Shown one piece after another: positions 1 through 7,114 of a DNA stretch of 9,779 bases (positions are counted from its first letter, which is position 1; each line of letters opens with the position of its first letter). The position numbers were made by a program, and so were the translations under genes. The notes under the pieces are model-generated. The model was not told the origin of the DNA. It did no database searches and saw only the letters and a list, made by a program, of their open reading frames with translations. The DNA comes from JAAOYC01 sp036481345 (lineage in GTDB: Archaea; Nanobdellota; Nanobdellia; Woesearchaeales; WJKL01): assembly GCA_036481345.1 (NCBI GenBank), contig JAZGHU010000004.1:1-9779 (forward strand), written 5' to 3'.

Positions 1-47
1 AGAATTAGGATAAGAAGATGGTTTAAAAATGTGTCGGAAAAGAAAGG

Positions 48-55
48 TTTATATC
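48..55 (+). promoter_or_regulatory. Putative TATA box of trm1
   Basis: TTTATATC is centred about 27 nt before the trm1 ATG at 78 and preceded by a purine-rich AAAGAAAGG stretch that could act as a BRE. No SD-like sequence lies before the ATG (TTAGAGC), so the spacing suggests transcription begins at or next to the start codon, giving a leaderless mRNA. The position is seen directly; the role is inferred. Confidence 0.5.
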
Positions 56-77
56 TTATCATTAGATTTCTTAGAGC

Positions 78-1082
78 ATGTATAAGATAATTACAGAAGG
101 GAAAGCTAAGATTAAAGTTCCTAAGGCTACGAAGATTTCAAAAGAGTTGCCTGTTTTTTATAATCCTGTTATGGAATTTAATAGGACTGTTTCTGTTTTG
201 TTGTTGAAGGCTATTGAGAATAAGAAGATGACTTTGGGATTGCCTCTTGGTGGAAGTGGAGTTAGAGCAGTTAGATTTTTGAAAGAACTGCCTAAAAGCA
301 AGATTAAGGAAGTTATGATCAATGATATTGATAAGGAAGCTGTTAAGATAATTAAACATAATTTGAAGTTGAATAAAGTTAAGGCAACTGTTTCTAACAA
401 TGATGCAAATATGTTTATGTTAGAGACGCAGGGATTGGATTATGTTGATATTGATCCTTTTGGTAGTCCAAATATATTTTTAGATTCTGCAATCAAAAGA
501 TTAGGAAGAAAGGGGATCTTGGCTGTTACTGCAACTGATACAGGCTGTTTGGCTGGGAGTTTTCCTAAAGCATGCAAAAGAAAATATTGGGCTAATCCTG
601 TTAAAAATGATAATATGCATGAGAATGGATTGAGAATATTGATCAGAAAGGTTCAATTAATAGGCGCTGACCATGATAAAGCTTTGATTCCTATTTATTC
701 TTATTTCAAAGATCATTATTTTAGGATATTCTTCAGATGTGAGAAAGGAAAGCAGAGAGTTGATAAGATAATTAAACAACATGGGATGTTTAATCAAGCA
801 GGGCCTTTATGGTTAGGAGAATTATGGGATAAGAAAATTGCTGGAAAGTTAAAAGGAGATAAGTTTTTGGATATTATAAATAGGGAAAGCAAAATTCCTG
901 TTGTTGGATTCTATAATCTGCCTAAATTAGTTAAGAAATATAAATTAAAATTCTTAAAACAAGATGAAATTATTAAGAGAATTAAGAAAGCAGGTTATAG
1001 GGCTGCTGTGACTCATTTTGCTAATAATTCTATAAGAAGCAATATTGAATTAAAGAAGCTGATTAAACTAATAAAAAGCTAA
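78..1082 (+). CDS. trm1: tRNA (guanine(26)-N(2))-dimethyltransferase Trm1
   Basis: Trm1 uses S-adenosylmethionine to make N2,N2-dimethylguanosine at G26 of tRNAs in the cytoplasm. The family signature is clear: an N-terminal EGKAKI segment, then VFYNPVMEFNR (residues 26-36). A Rossmann AdoMet-binding region follows, with NDIDKEA after strand 2 and the motif IV DYVDIDPFGSP at 121-131. The conserved HENGLRILI stretch, GPLWLG (242-247) and a C-terminal domain ending in a GYRAAVTHF-type motif complete it. At 334 residues it is shorter than the roughly 380 usual for archaea. The loss lies between the FFRCEKG segment (lone C221) and GPLWLG, where relatives commonly carry a CxxC...CxxC zinc knuckle. 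The ATG at 78 fits a TATA box about 27 nt upstream and the expected N-terminus. The gene stands alone, with T-rich sequence after its stop. Assignment is firm; the effect of the missing knuckle is unknown. Confidence 0.95.
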   Translation: MYKIITEGKAKIKVPKATKISKELPVFYNPVMEFNRTVSVLLLKAIENKKMTLGLPLGGSGVRAVRFLKELPKSKIKEVMINDIDKEAVKIIKHNLKLNKVKATVSNNDANMFMLETQGLDYVDIDPFGSPNIFLDSAIKRLGRKGILAVTATDTGCLAGSFPKACKRKYWANPVKNDNMHENGLRILIRKVQLIGADHDKALIPIYSYFKDHYFRIFFRCEKGKQRVDKIIKQHGMFNQAGPLWLGELWDKKIAGKLKGDKFLDIINRESKIPVVGFYNLPKLVKKYKLKFLKQDEIIKRIKKAGYRAAVTHFANNSIRSNIELKKLIKLIKS

Positions 1083-1084
1083 AA

Positions 1085-1096
1085 CCTTTTAAAAGG
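1085..1096 (+). promoter_or_regulatory. Palindromic TATA-like element before the activase gene
   Basis: CCTTTTAAAAGG is a perfect 12-bp palindrome, preceded by AAAA and centred about 25 nt before the ATG at 1116. The AAACCTTTT...AAA arrangement closely matches the element before the zinc-ribbon gene (5994-6008, minus strand), supporting a BRE plus TATA role. It sits directly after the trm1 stop codon, so it could also form a small hairpin at the trm1 mRNA end. Confidence 0.45.
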
Positions 1097-1097
1097 A

Positions 1098-1113
1098 TTT
1101 CTTTTTCTTTTTT
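1098..1113 (+). terminator. T-rich terminator of trm1
   Basis: Three T runs (TTT, TTTTT, TTTTTT), interrupted only by single C residues, follow the palindrome at 1085-1096 and end two bases before the next start codon. Archaeal RNA polymerase terminates at such oligo-T tracts. Trm1 termination and activase initiation would therefore be compressed into 33 nt. Confidence 0.45.
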
Positions 1114-1115
1114 AG

Positions 1116-4100
1116 ATGGAAAAGCATTATGCCGGACTGGATGTTGGCAGTGATTCTGTACACGCTGTTGTTTTGGACAGCAATGGAAAGATAGTTTATT
1201 CTCCAGAGTCAATAATGCATTTTGGTAATCCTGTTGATGCTTTAAAGGATGTTTACGAAGAAATTCTAGCTAAGTTTGGAGATAAGATTGTAACGACTGC
1301 ATTTACAGGAAGTGTTGGGGAGTTTATAGCTGAAAAATTAAAGATGCCTTTTTTTCATGATACTATTGCAATTCCTGCCGGTGTGGGGATCATAGCAGGA
1401 GATGCTGCTTATGTATTTCATATTGGGGCAAAGGATCCTTATTTTTTTGAAAGAGAGAAAGTTAAAACAGGAGAAGATGTAAGAACATTTGTGCCTGACC
1501 ATGGAACTGGAACAAAATGCGGAGGAGGCAGTGGAATTCTTATTGCAAAACAATGTAGAAGGTTTTTTGAGAATGAATTTCCAATAAAACTAGGAGAAGA
1601 TAGAAAGGAAAATAGAGAAAAACTTCAAGAACAGATTATTAAGATGTTCAAAAGGACTGAGGAAGAGATAGAAAAATCAGACAAAGATATTGATGTTGGT
1701 GGAAGATGTGGGGTTGTTATACAATCAGATATGATTCATCTGCAGAATAGAGGAGAACAGATCAAGAATATTTTAAATGGTATGTTTGCAAGGATTGCAA
1801 AGAATTACAAAAGTGATGTTATAAAAACAAGATTTTTAGATAATAATAAAAAAGCTGTTGCGACGGGCGGTGTTTTTGGGGATAAATTTTTAGTTAGAAT
1901 GTTTGAAAAGGAAATCGGAGTGAAGATTAGTGTGCCTGAAGATTATCAGAAAGTTGGAGCTATTGGTGCTGCTATTAAAGCAGAAGATATTGAGAAAAAA
2001 TTTGGGTTAGAAGAACTGGATTCAATTGCTGAATCTGAAAAAGAAAAAATAAAGACTGCTCCTGCACTGTCTTCTGCTTTAAGCAAAGTAAAGATATATG
2101 ATGAGGAAGAGGCAATTGTAAAAAATGAGGATTTAGTTATCTATAATAATCCTGAAAATAGTGTTGTGTTGGGGGTAGATGGGGGATCGACAACAACAAA
2201 GGCGATAATTGCTGATGCTGATAATTTGAATATAGTCGCTGAAATCTGCTTATATACAAATGGAAAGCCTTTGCAAACTGCTCAGGAGATGTTTAGACAG
2301 ATAAGAAGATATCTTAAGGATATCAAGATTAAAGGGGTAGCTTATACTGGAAGTTCTGGTGCTTTTTACTATAAACTTTTTACTGATCTTAATAAGAATC
2401 CTGAAAAAAAGTGTATTGATATTGTCAAGGATGAGATAACATGTCATGCATTTGGTGTAAAGCATTTCAATAACAAGGTTGATACAATCTTTGAATTAGG
2501 AGGGCAGGATGCTAAGTTTACTTTGTTTAATAAAGATGGGACAGTGAAGAAATCAAAGATGAATCTAAGCTGCATGGCTGGAACAGGACAGACAATGCAT
2601 AACATGGTTGAGATGCTTGGATTGGATATTAAAACAACATTCCATGAATATGCTTTGAAAGCAGAAAAAACTCCTGTTATTGACGAGACTTGCGGTGTGT
2701 TTACAGAAGCTGGAATTGCTAAATTGATTGCAATGGGTTTTCCTAAGGAAGAAATAGCTGCTGCAATTGCTTTTGGTTTTATGGGTGGCTATGTAAACAA
2801 GTTTGTTGGAAATGAGAAATTTGGAGAGTATGCTTCTGCACAAGGCGGGCCTTTTAATGGAAAATCCTGTTTAGCAGCATTAGCCTTACATAGTGGAATT
2901 GAGATACATGCTTTTCCTCACAGACAATTGTTTGGAGCATTAGGGGCTGCTATTGCTGTACACAAGGAGATTAAGAAAGATGGAGAGAGCAAGTTCAGAG
3001 GATTGGATATTGCTGATATGAAGTTTGAGAAAAAAATAGAGAATTGCAGTATTATAGTTAATGATACTTGTGGTGTAAGGGATTGTAAATTGCAAGTGTA
3101 TAAGATTGGAGATGATGTTATTTATTCTGGGGGGTTATGCCCAAAAGGAAACACAGATGCTGCTGTTAAAAGAGTTCCAAATTATGTTGATATGTATAAA
3201 AAGATATTAAACAAGCATCTTGATAAATATTCTAAAAATTTAGAAGAGGAAACAGAAAAAGAAAGAGTATTGATTCCGAGAAGCTTGACTTTTTTAAATG
3301 AAAAAGGAGTTTTCTATGCAAGATTGTATAATGAATTAGGATTTGATGTTTGCATAAGCCCTGAATCAGATGATGAGATTGCTAATTTAGGAATAAACTA
3401 TGCACATACTGAAACATGCTATCCAGTTAAGCTTGCTTATGGCCATGGAGCTTATCTGAAAAAACATTTAAGAGATAAAGACAAGATATTATTAATTAAT
3501 GCAATTGGGGCTGAAAAGAAAAAATACAAGTTCTGTCCTTATGTAGGTGGAAGTGGATTTTTAATTAAAGATGCGCTGAACATGGATAATAAAGATGTTT
3601 TGCTTCCTGTTATTCATTTTAATGATTCTGATTATAAGATTGAGGAATTTCTTCTAAAGGATTTAAACAGAGTATATGATAATAGATTTAAGCTAGAGCA
3701 AGTAAAAGAAGCTGTTGAGAAAGCTGAGAAAGCTGAAAATGAATTTTTAGAACAGATACATTCAACAGGAGAAAGACTAGTTAAGGGATTAAAAGAAAAA
3801 GGAAAGAAGATATTTATGGGTATTGGAAGGGGTTATACTATTTTAGATGATAAGGCAAGTTCAAAGGTTCATGAGTTATTTGCTTCTTATGGCCTGCATT
3901 TTATTCCTTCTTTCTTTTTGAAAGTTCCTGATTATAATATAGAAGAAGTTGCAGATAATATGTATTGGTATCAAGGACAGAGCATGATAAAATATAATAT
4001 AATGACTGCAATGGATGATAATCTATATGCTGTGAGAGAAACTAATTTTAATTGTGGGACTGACTCTTTATTGCTGTATCATGAGGAAGAGATAATAAAT

Positions 4101-5528
4101 AAAGCTAAGAAGCCGCATCTAGTGCTGCAGACAGACGGGCATAACAGCAATGCACAGTTTGGGACAAGAACTTTGGCTAATTATGAAGTTGTTAAAAAGC
4201 ACAAGCCAAAAGAAAGCAGGTTTGAGGATTTTAAGAACAAAGTTCCTGATGCTGAAATGAAGAATAAGATTATTGGTGTGCCTTATATGGGGGATAGCTC
4301 TTATACGCTTGCTGCTGCATTTAGAGCAAGAGGATTTAAGTCAGAAGTAATGCCAACACAAACAAAGAAAGCCCAGGAATTGGCAAGGAAGTTTGTGAGT
4401 ACAAATACATGCAGACCATTTTGTTTTCAGGTTGGAGATCATCTTGCTTGGCTGTATGAATTAAAAGAAAGGGGAATTGACCCTAATAAAGACGCTGCTG
4501 TTTTTGAACCTCAGACAAAGGGGCCATGCAGACAAGGACAATATCATGTTATGATTAGGAAATTTTTAGATGAAAATAATTTTAAGAAAGTTTCTGTAGT
4601 GTCTCCTGATTGTGAAGTGGATTATACTAATGTTCCTGTATCACAATTAGAATTAGCAAGGCTTTCTGCTTTATTTTACAAAGGCAGTTTTTGTAGTGAT
4701 GTATTGAATGATGCTTTGCTAAGAACAAGGCCTTATGAAATAGAGAAAGGAAGTTCTGAAAGGCTGTATGATGAATTGCGTGAAGAACTGTATAAATTGA
4801 TTGAAGAAGGCGGGAAAATAAAGAAGCTAGTAAAATTTATGCAAGATGCAAAAGAGAAATTTGAAGGATTGATAGATGCTAGCAAAGAGAGAAAACCTTT
4901 TGTTGTTATGAATGGAGAGATCTTTGTAAGATGTCATGTTAAAGCGAATCAAGATTCAATAAAGCTTCTTGAAAAATATGGATTAGAGATTTTATTGGCT
5001 ACTCCAACTCAATGGCTGGAGTATGTTAATAGAGAGAGCATATCTAATTATAAAGATCAGGGAGATTGGAAAGGCTATGTTGGATCTGTTCTTAAGAAAA
5101 AATTTATAGATAATGTACATAAAAAATTATATGCTCCTTTTGATGAATTCTTGAAAGGAAGAGAGTCTCATGATCCTGAACATATAATAAATATTGCACA
5201 GAAAGATCTTGTCTATGAGAAAAAGGTTGGCGGGGAAGCAGTATTGTCTATCAGTGAGACTTATCTGTTTTCAAAAGGAGATATGGAGAACATATGCGGG
5301 ATATATCATGTTGGGCCATTTGGATGTATGCAAGAGACATTGGCAACATCAAAGATCCAATCATTGATCCAGAAGCAGAGATTGAAAGCAAATACAATGA
5401 ATGAAAAAATAGTTCCGTTTATGGATGCTGTTTTTGGTGAGTCTGAACTGCCTAATCTAGAGGCTGAGATAGCTGCTTTTGCTGAGAAATGTTATTTAAA
5501 GAAAGAACTTAACCCACAGCCCTTCTAA
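1116..5528 (+). CDS. Giant fused acyl-CoA dehydratase activase / HgdB-like double-cubane reductase
   Basis: A 1470-residue fusion. Residues about 5-305 and 351-640 are two BadF/BadG/HgdC-type ASKHA ATPase domains; nucleotide-binding starts are GLDVGS (7-12) and DGGSTTTK (355-362), with GGQD at 462-465. Each keeps a cysteine pair matching the HgdC [4Fe-4S] ligands: C135 and C198 in the first, C486 and C526 in the second. A knuckle (C652, C657, C675) follows. DUF2229/HgdB-like modules come next, with C768, C807, C980, C1099, C1103, C1138 and C1166, ending in the family's C-terminal CGIYHVGPFGC motif (C1394, C1404). Known relatives couple ATP hydrolysis to very low-potential electron transfer, either to 2-hydroxyacyl-CoA dehydratases or to double-cubane proteins. 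Here activator and acceptor appear to share one chain. The substrate is unknown, and no CoA-enzyme or ferredoxin gene lies nearby. The start lacks an SD but has a TATA element 25 nt upstream. The 3' end overlaps convergent aEF1B by 20 nt. Confidence 0.9.
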   Translation: MEKHYAGLDVGSDSVHAVVLDSNGKIVYSPESIMHFGNPVDALKDVYEEILAKFGDKIVTTAFTGSVGEFIAEKLKMPFFHDTIAIPAGVGIIAGDAAYVFHIGAKDPYFFEREKVKTGEDVRTFVPDHGTGTKCGGGSGILIAKQCRRFFENEFPIKLGEDRKENREKLQEQIIKMFKRTEEEIEKSDKDIDVGGRCGVVIQSDMIHLQNRGEQIKNILNGMFARIAKNYKSDVIKTRFLDNNKKAVATGGVFGDKFLVRMFEKEIGVKISVPEDYQKVGAIGAAIKAEDIEKKFGLEELDSIAESEKEKIKTAPALSSALSKVKIYDEEEAIVKNEDLVIYNNPENSVVLGVDGGSTTTKAIIADADNLNIVAEICLYTNGKPLQTAQEMFRQIRRYLKDIKIKGVAYTGSSGAFYYKLFTDLNKNPEKKCIDIVKDEITCHAFGVKHFNNKVDTIFELGGQDAKFTLFNKDGTVKKSKMNLSCMAGTGQTMHNMVEMLGLDIKTTFHEYALKAEKTPVIDETCGVFTEAGIAKLIAMGFPKEEIAAAIAFGFMGGYVNKFVGNEKFGEYASAQGGPFNGKSCLAALALHSGIEIHAFPHRQLFGALGAAIAVHKEIKKDGESKFRGLDIADMKFEKKIENCSIIVNDTCGVRDCKLQVYKIGDDVIYSGGLCPKGNTDAAVKRVPNYVDMYKKILNKHLDKYSKNLEEETEKERVLIPRSLTFLNEKGVFYARLYNELGFDVCISPESDDEIANLGINYAHTETCYPVKLAYGHGAYLKKHLRDKDKILLINAIGAEKKKYKFCPYVGGSGFLIKDALNMDNKDVLLPVIHFNDSDYKIEEFLLKDLNRVYDNRFKLEQVKEAVEKAEKAENEFLEQIHSTGERLVKGLKEKGKKIFMGIGRGYTILDDKASSKVHELFASYGLHFIPSFFLKVPDYNIEEVADNMYWYQGQSMIKYNIMTAMDDNLYAVRETNFNCGTDSLLLYHEEEIINKAKKPHLVLQTDGHNSNAQFGTRTLANYEVVKKHKPKESRFEDFKNKVPDAEMKNKIIGVPYMGDSSYTLAAAFRARGFKSEVMPTQTKKAQELARKFVSTNTCRPFCFQVGDHLAWLYELKERGIDPNKDAAVFEPQTKGPCRQGQYHVMIRKFLDENNFKKVSVVSPDCEVDYTNVPVSQLELARLSALFYKGSFCSDVLNDALLRTRPYEIEKGSSERLYDELREELYKLIEEGGKIKKLVKFMQDAKEKFEGLIDASKERKPFVVMNGEIFVRCHVKANQDSIKLLEKYGLEILLATPTQWLEYVNRESISNYKDQGDWKGYVGSVLKKKFIDNVHKKLYAPFDEFLKGRESHDPEHIINIAQKDLVYEKKVGGEAVLSISETYLFSKGDMENICGIYHVGPFGCMQETLATSKIQSLIQKQRLKANTMNEKIVPFMDAVFGESELPNLEAEIAAFAEKCYLKKELNPQPF

Positions 5529-5787
5529 CATCTGTGATTTCTACTGATTGAACTCCTTTGATATCAGAAATAGAATCTTCAATTGGTTCTGTTGAGCCTT
5601 TTGATTCATCCATGATGAAGATAATATCTATTGATTTTAAACCAAAAGCAACTGGCACTTGTTCTACTTTCATATCGCCTTCTCCTGCAAAATCAATTAT
5701 CTTCTTCTTAGCATCTGCTTCTATCTTATGCAGATCAACTTCAGGAGACTCAGGCATAATTTTTAGAGTAACAACAACGTTTGCCAT
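5509..5787 (-). CDS. ef1b: Translation elongation factor aEF1B (EF-1 beta)
   Basis: aEF1B is the guanine nucleotide exchange factor that recharges elongation factor aEF1A with GTP during protein synthesis. The 92-residue product has the full archaeal length and pattern: MANVVVTLKIMPESPEVDL at the N-terminus, a central FGLKSIDIIFIMDE strand and a closing VQSVEITDVRRAVG, consistent with the small ferredoxin-like fold. The ATG at 5787 is preferred over an in-frame GTG at 5796, because that GTG is part of a strong SD (AGAGGTG) placed 6 nt before the ATG. It is the second gene of a minus-strand pair, 12 nt after the zinc-ribbon gene, whose stop codon overlaps this SD. Its last 20 nt overlap the end of the convergent activase gene. 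Confidence 0.95.
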   Translation of the reverse strand: MANVVVTLKIMPESPEVDLHKIEADAKKKIIDFAGEGDMKVEQVPVAFGLKSIDIIFIMDESKGSTEPIEDSISDIKGVQSVEITDVRRAVG

Positions 5788-5793
5788 ATAAAA

Positions 5794-5800
5794 CACCTCT
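5794..5800 (-). promoter_or_regulatory. Shine-Dalgarno site of aEF1B
   Basis: AGAGGTG on the minus strand lies 6 nt before the aEF1B ATG and begins on the first base after the TA of the upstream TAA stop. It decides the start: the in-frame GTG within it is a binding site rather than an initiation codon. This internal operon gene has an SD while the promoter-proximal genes of the neighbourhood do not, a common archaeal arrangement. Confidence 0.75.
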
Positions 5801-5970
5801 TAGTTTGGTCCTTCAAATCCGCATTCAGCGCATTTGTATTTTGCAACTATTTCTCTGCAGTGCTTGCATCTAACTATTTCTGTCTTTCCACAAGCAGGAC
5901 ATTTGAATTTAGTTGAACCTGCTTCATTTGTTATTCTTTTTTTACATGCACCACATACTGCTTGTTCCAT
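5800..5970 (-). CDS. Small zinc-ribbon protein (HVO_2753-like) paired with aEF1B
   Basis: A 56-residue protein beginning MEQAVCGACKKRI and ending CAECGFEGPN. It carries four CxxC knuckles at C6/C9, C24/C27, C35/C38 and C47/C50, enough for two zinc sites, with little else. A four-CxxC mini-protein directly upstream of aEF1B is a known archaeal arrangement (the HVO_2753 type; the haloarchaeal member has been linked to swarming and biofilm traits). Linkage to aEF1B suggests a translation-associated or RNA-binding role, but the molecular function is not established. The ATG at 5970 has no SD; a TATA element centred near 5999 predicts a nearly leaderless transcript carrying both genes. The stop is 12 nt before the aEF1B start. 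It is easily missed by gene callers because of its length; identity with the family is confident. Confidence 0.9.
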   Translation of the reverse strand: MEQAVCGACKKRITNEAGSTKFKCPACGKTEIVRCKHCREIVAKYKCAECGFEGPN

Positions 5971-5993
5971 TGTAGACAGTAATGTTAGAGGAT

Positions 5994-6008
5994 TGTTTAA
6001 AAAGGTTT
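5994..6008 (-). promoter_or_regulatory. BRE/TATA element of the zinc ribbon-aEF1B pair
   Basis: Read on the minus strand this is AAACCTTTTTAAACA, centred about 29 nt before the ATG at 5970 and starting immediately after the rtcA stop codon. It nearly repeats the AAACCTTTTAAAA found before the activase gene (1082-1094), which supports a shared promoter motif. Its five-T run may also help end the rtcA transcript. Confidence 0.5.
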
Positions 6009-7058
6009 CTAAATTATACTTATTATCTTGTTTTCTTCATCAATTGTAAACTTCTTGTCTAGAAATTGTTCACAAACCCAAATATTAGTACGAGTATGTT
6101 TTGTTATTCTTGAGACTTTGATTTGGCCTCCAAATAAAGCTAAGAATGGGATAATATTGTCTGCTGTGTGAGAATCAACTGGAGCTTTTGATTCTATCTC
6201 TTTAATCAGTGCTTCAGCTGCTTGTTTTCCAACATCTTCTGACTTCTTGCCTCTTTCTCCTAAAGCATCTGCTCCTAATATAATTGGATTGTTGACATCA
6301 ATCTCATCTTCATCCTTAGAGAATATTGCCCATAATGTAATTCCTGAGCCAGGGCTTAAAGTATCTGCATAAACAACATCTATATTAATAGGCACATCAA
6401 ATTTGGATAAAATCATTTTTGCTGTTTTTGCTTGTCTGTCAGCAACTTCTGCTTTTTCTAGATGTTTTGAGCAATGAGAAACACCTTTTATCTGGATTAA
6501 TTTTCCTTGTTCTAATGAATTTAGCTTAGGAAATTCTTTTTCTTCTAAAGGTCTAACTCTAATTTCAACTTTTCCTCCCCCTCTTGGATAATAACCTCTT
6601 TTTTCTATTTTCACGTCTAAAGATTTAACAAACTTTTTTATCTGAGGAGCAAAAACATTCTGGAAAAAGTCAAAAGGCATTGCCCATTTTCCTGATGTTC
6701 CTCCGATTATTTTTAGTGTAATCTTATCATCTGCAAAAAAGCAAGGCAATAGGGTTGCTTGAAGCAATAATGAAATAGAACCCGCTGTTCCAATATCAAC
6801 AGTTATAGTTTGAGGTCTTATTTTGCCAGGAGTATATTCAATGATTTCAGAACCAATAACTGTATATTTGGAGGAGGCATTTGCTAATTTTTCTAATGCT
6901 TTAACACATTTTGTATGTTGTGCTTTTAATCCAGAAACTTTTCTGCCTTGTCTAATATTATTTGCCTTGAAGGGCATTGATTTTATTGTGGATAATGCTA
7001 GGGCTGTCCTTACAATCTGACCTCCACCTTCTCCATAGTCTCCATCTATTTCTAGCAT
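6009..7058 (-). CDS. rtcA: RNA 3'-terminal phosphate cyclase RtcA
   Basis: RtcA uses ATP to convert RNA 3'-phosphates to 2',3'-cyclic phosphates through a covalent enzyme-AMP intermediate, acting in RNA end repair. The 349 residues match the usual length (about 340). Visible signatures are DGDYGEGGGQIVRTALALS at the N-terminus (5-23), RKVSGLKAQH (39-48), an IGTAGSISLLLQ stretch (89-100), GYYPRGGGKVE (155-165), ADALGERG (263-270) and the adenylylation motif around H297 (SHTADNIIPFLAL). That motif is usually HxADQ; here the last position is Asn (N301), while the catalytic His is kept. The ATG at 7058 lies about 27 nt from a palindromic TATA box and has no SD, so the mRNA is probably leaderless. 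It is divergent from an intron-containing tRNA gene; a functional link is possible but unproven, since archaeal tRNA exon ligation depends on RtcB. Confidence 0.95.
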   Translation of the reverse strand: MLEIDGDYGEGGGQIVRTALALSTIKSMPFKANNIRQGRKVSGLKAQHTKCVKALEKLANASSKYTVIGSEIIEYTPGKIRPQTITVDIGTAGSISLLLQATLLPCFFADDKITLKIIGGTSGKWAMPFDFFQNVFAPQIKKFVKSLDVKIEKRGYYPRGGGKVEIRVRPLEEKEFPKLNSLEQGKLIQIKGVSHCSKHLEKAEVADRQAKTAKMILSKFDVPINIDVVYADTLSPGSGITLWAIFSKDEDEIDVNNPIILGADALGERGKKSEDVGKQAAEALIKEIESKAPVDSHTADNIIPFLALFGGQIKVSRITKHTRTNIWVCEQFLDKKFTIDEENKIISII

Positions 7059-7079
7059 AATATAGTCTTTTTTTGGGAA

Positions 7080-7091
7080 TATTTATAAATA
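7080..7091. promoter_or_regulatory. Palindromic, probably bidirectional TATA box (rtcA and tRNA-Trp)
   Basis: TATTTATAAATA is a perfect 12-bp palindrome whose centre is 27.5 nt from the rtcA start codon (7058, minus) and 29.5 nt from the first base of tRNA-Trp (7115, plus). Both spacings fit archaeal TATA-to-start distances. No other good TATA candidate exists in this 56-nt interval, so one symmetric element probably serves both divergent genes, with direction set by flanking BRE sequence. Confidence 0.6.
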
Positions 7092-7114
7092 AATTGCGTT
7101 TTTGAAATGTTAAT

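Noticed and set aside
1..90. An open frame entering from the left edge and ending at TAA 88-90, and another ending ELG-stop at 11-13
   Set aside because: Both are too short to judge. The first overlaps the trm1 start by 13 nt and runs through its TATA box; the second is only three residues. Either might be the tail of an upstream gene, but nothing supports a choice.
138..2843. Minus-strand open frames within trm1 and the activase gene
   Set aside because: Their composition is that of reverse-complemented coding sequence, and they overlap strongly conserved genes throughout.
5558..5791. Plus-strand open frames opposite aEF1B and the zinc ribbon (5558-5791, 5834-6049)
   Set aside because: They are antisense shadows of two well-supported minus-strand genes and have no family resemblance.
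5788..5796. GTG at 5796 as the aEF1B start
   Set aside because: The GTG is inside the AGAGGTG ribosome binding site, and the family N-terminus begins at the ATG at 5787.
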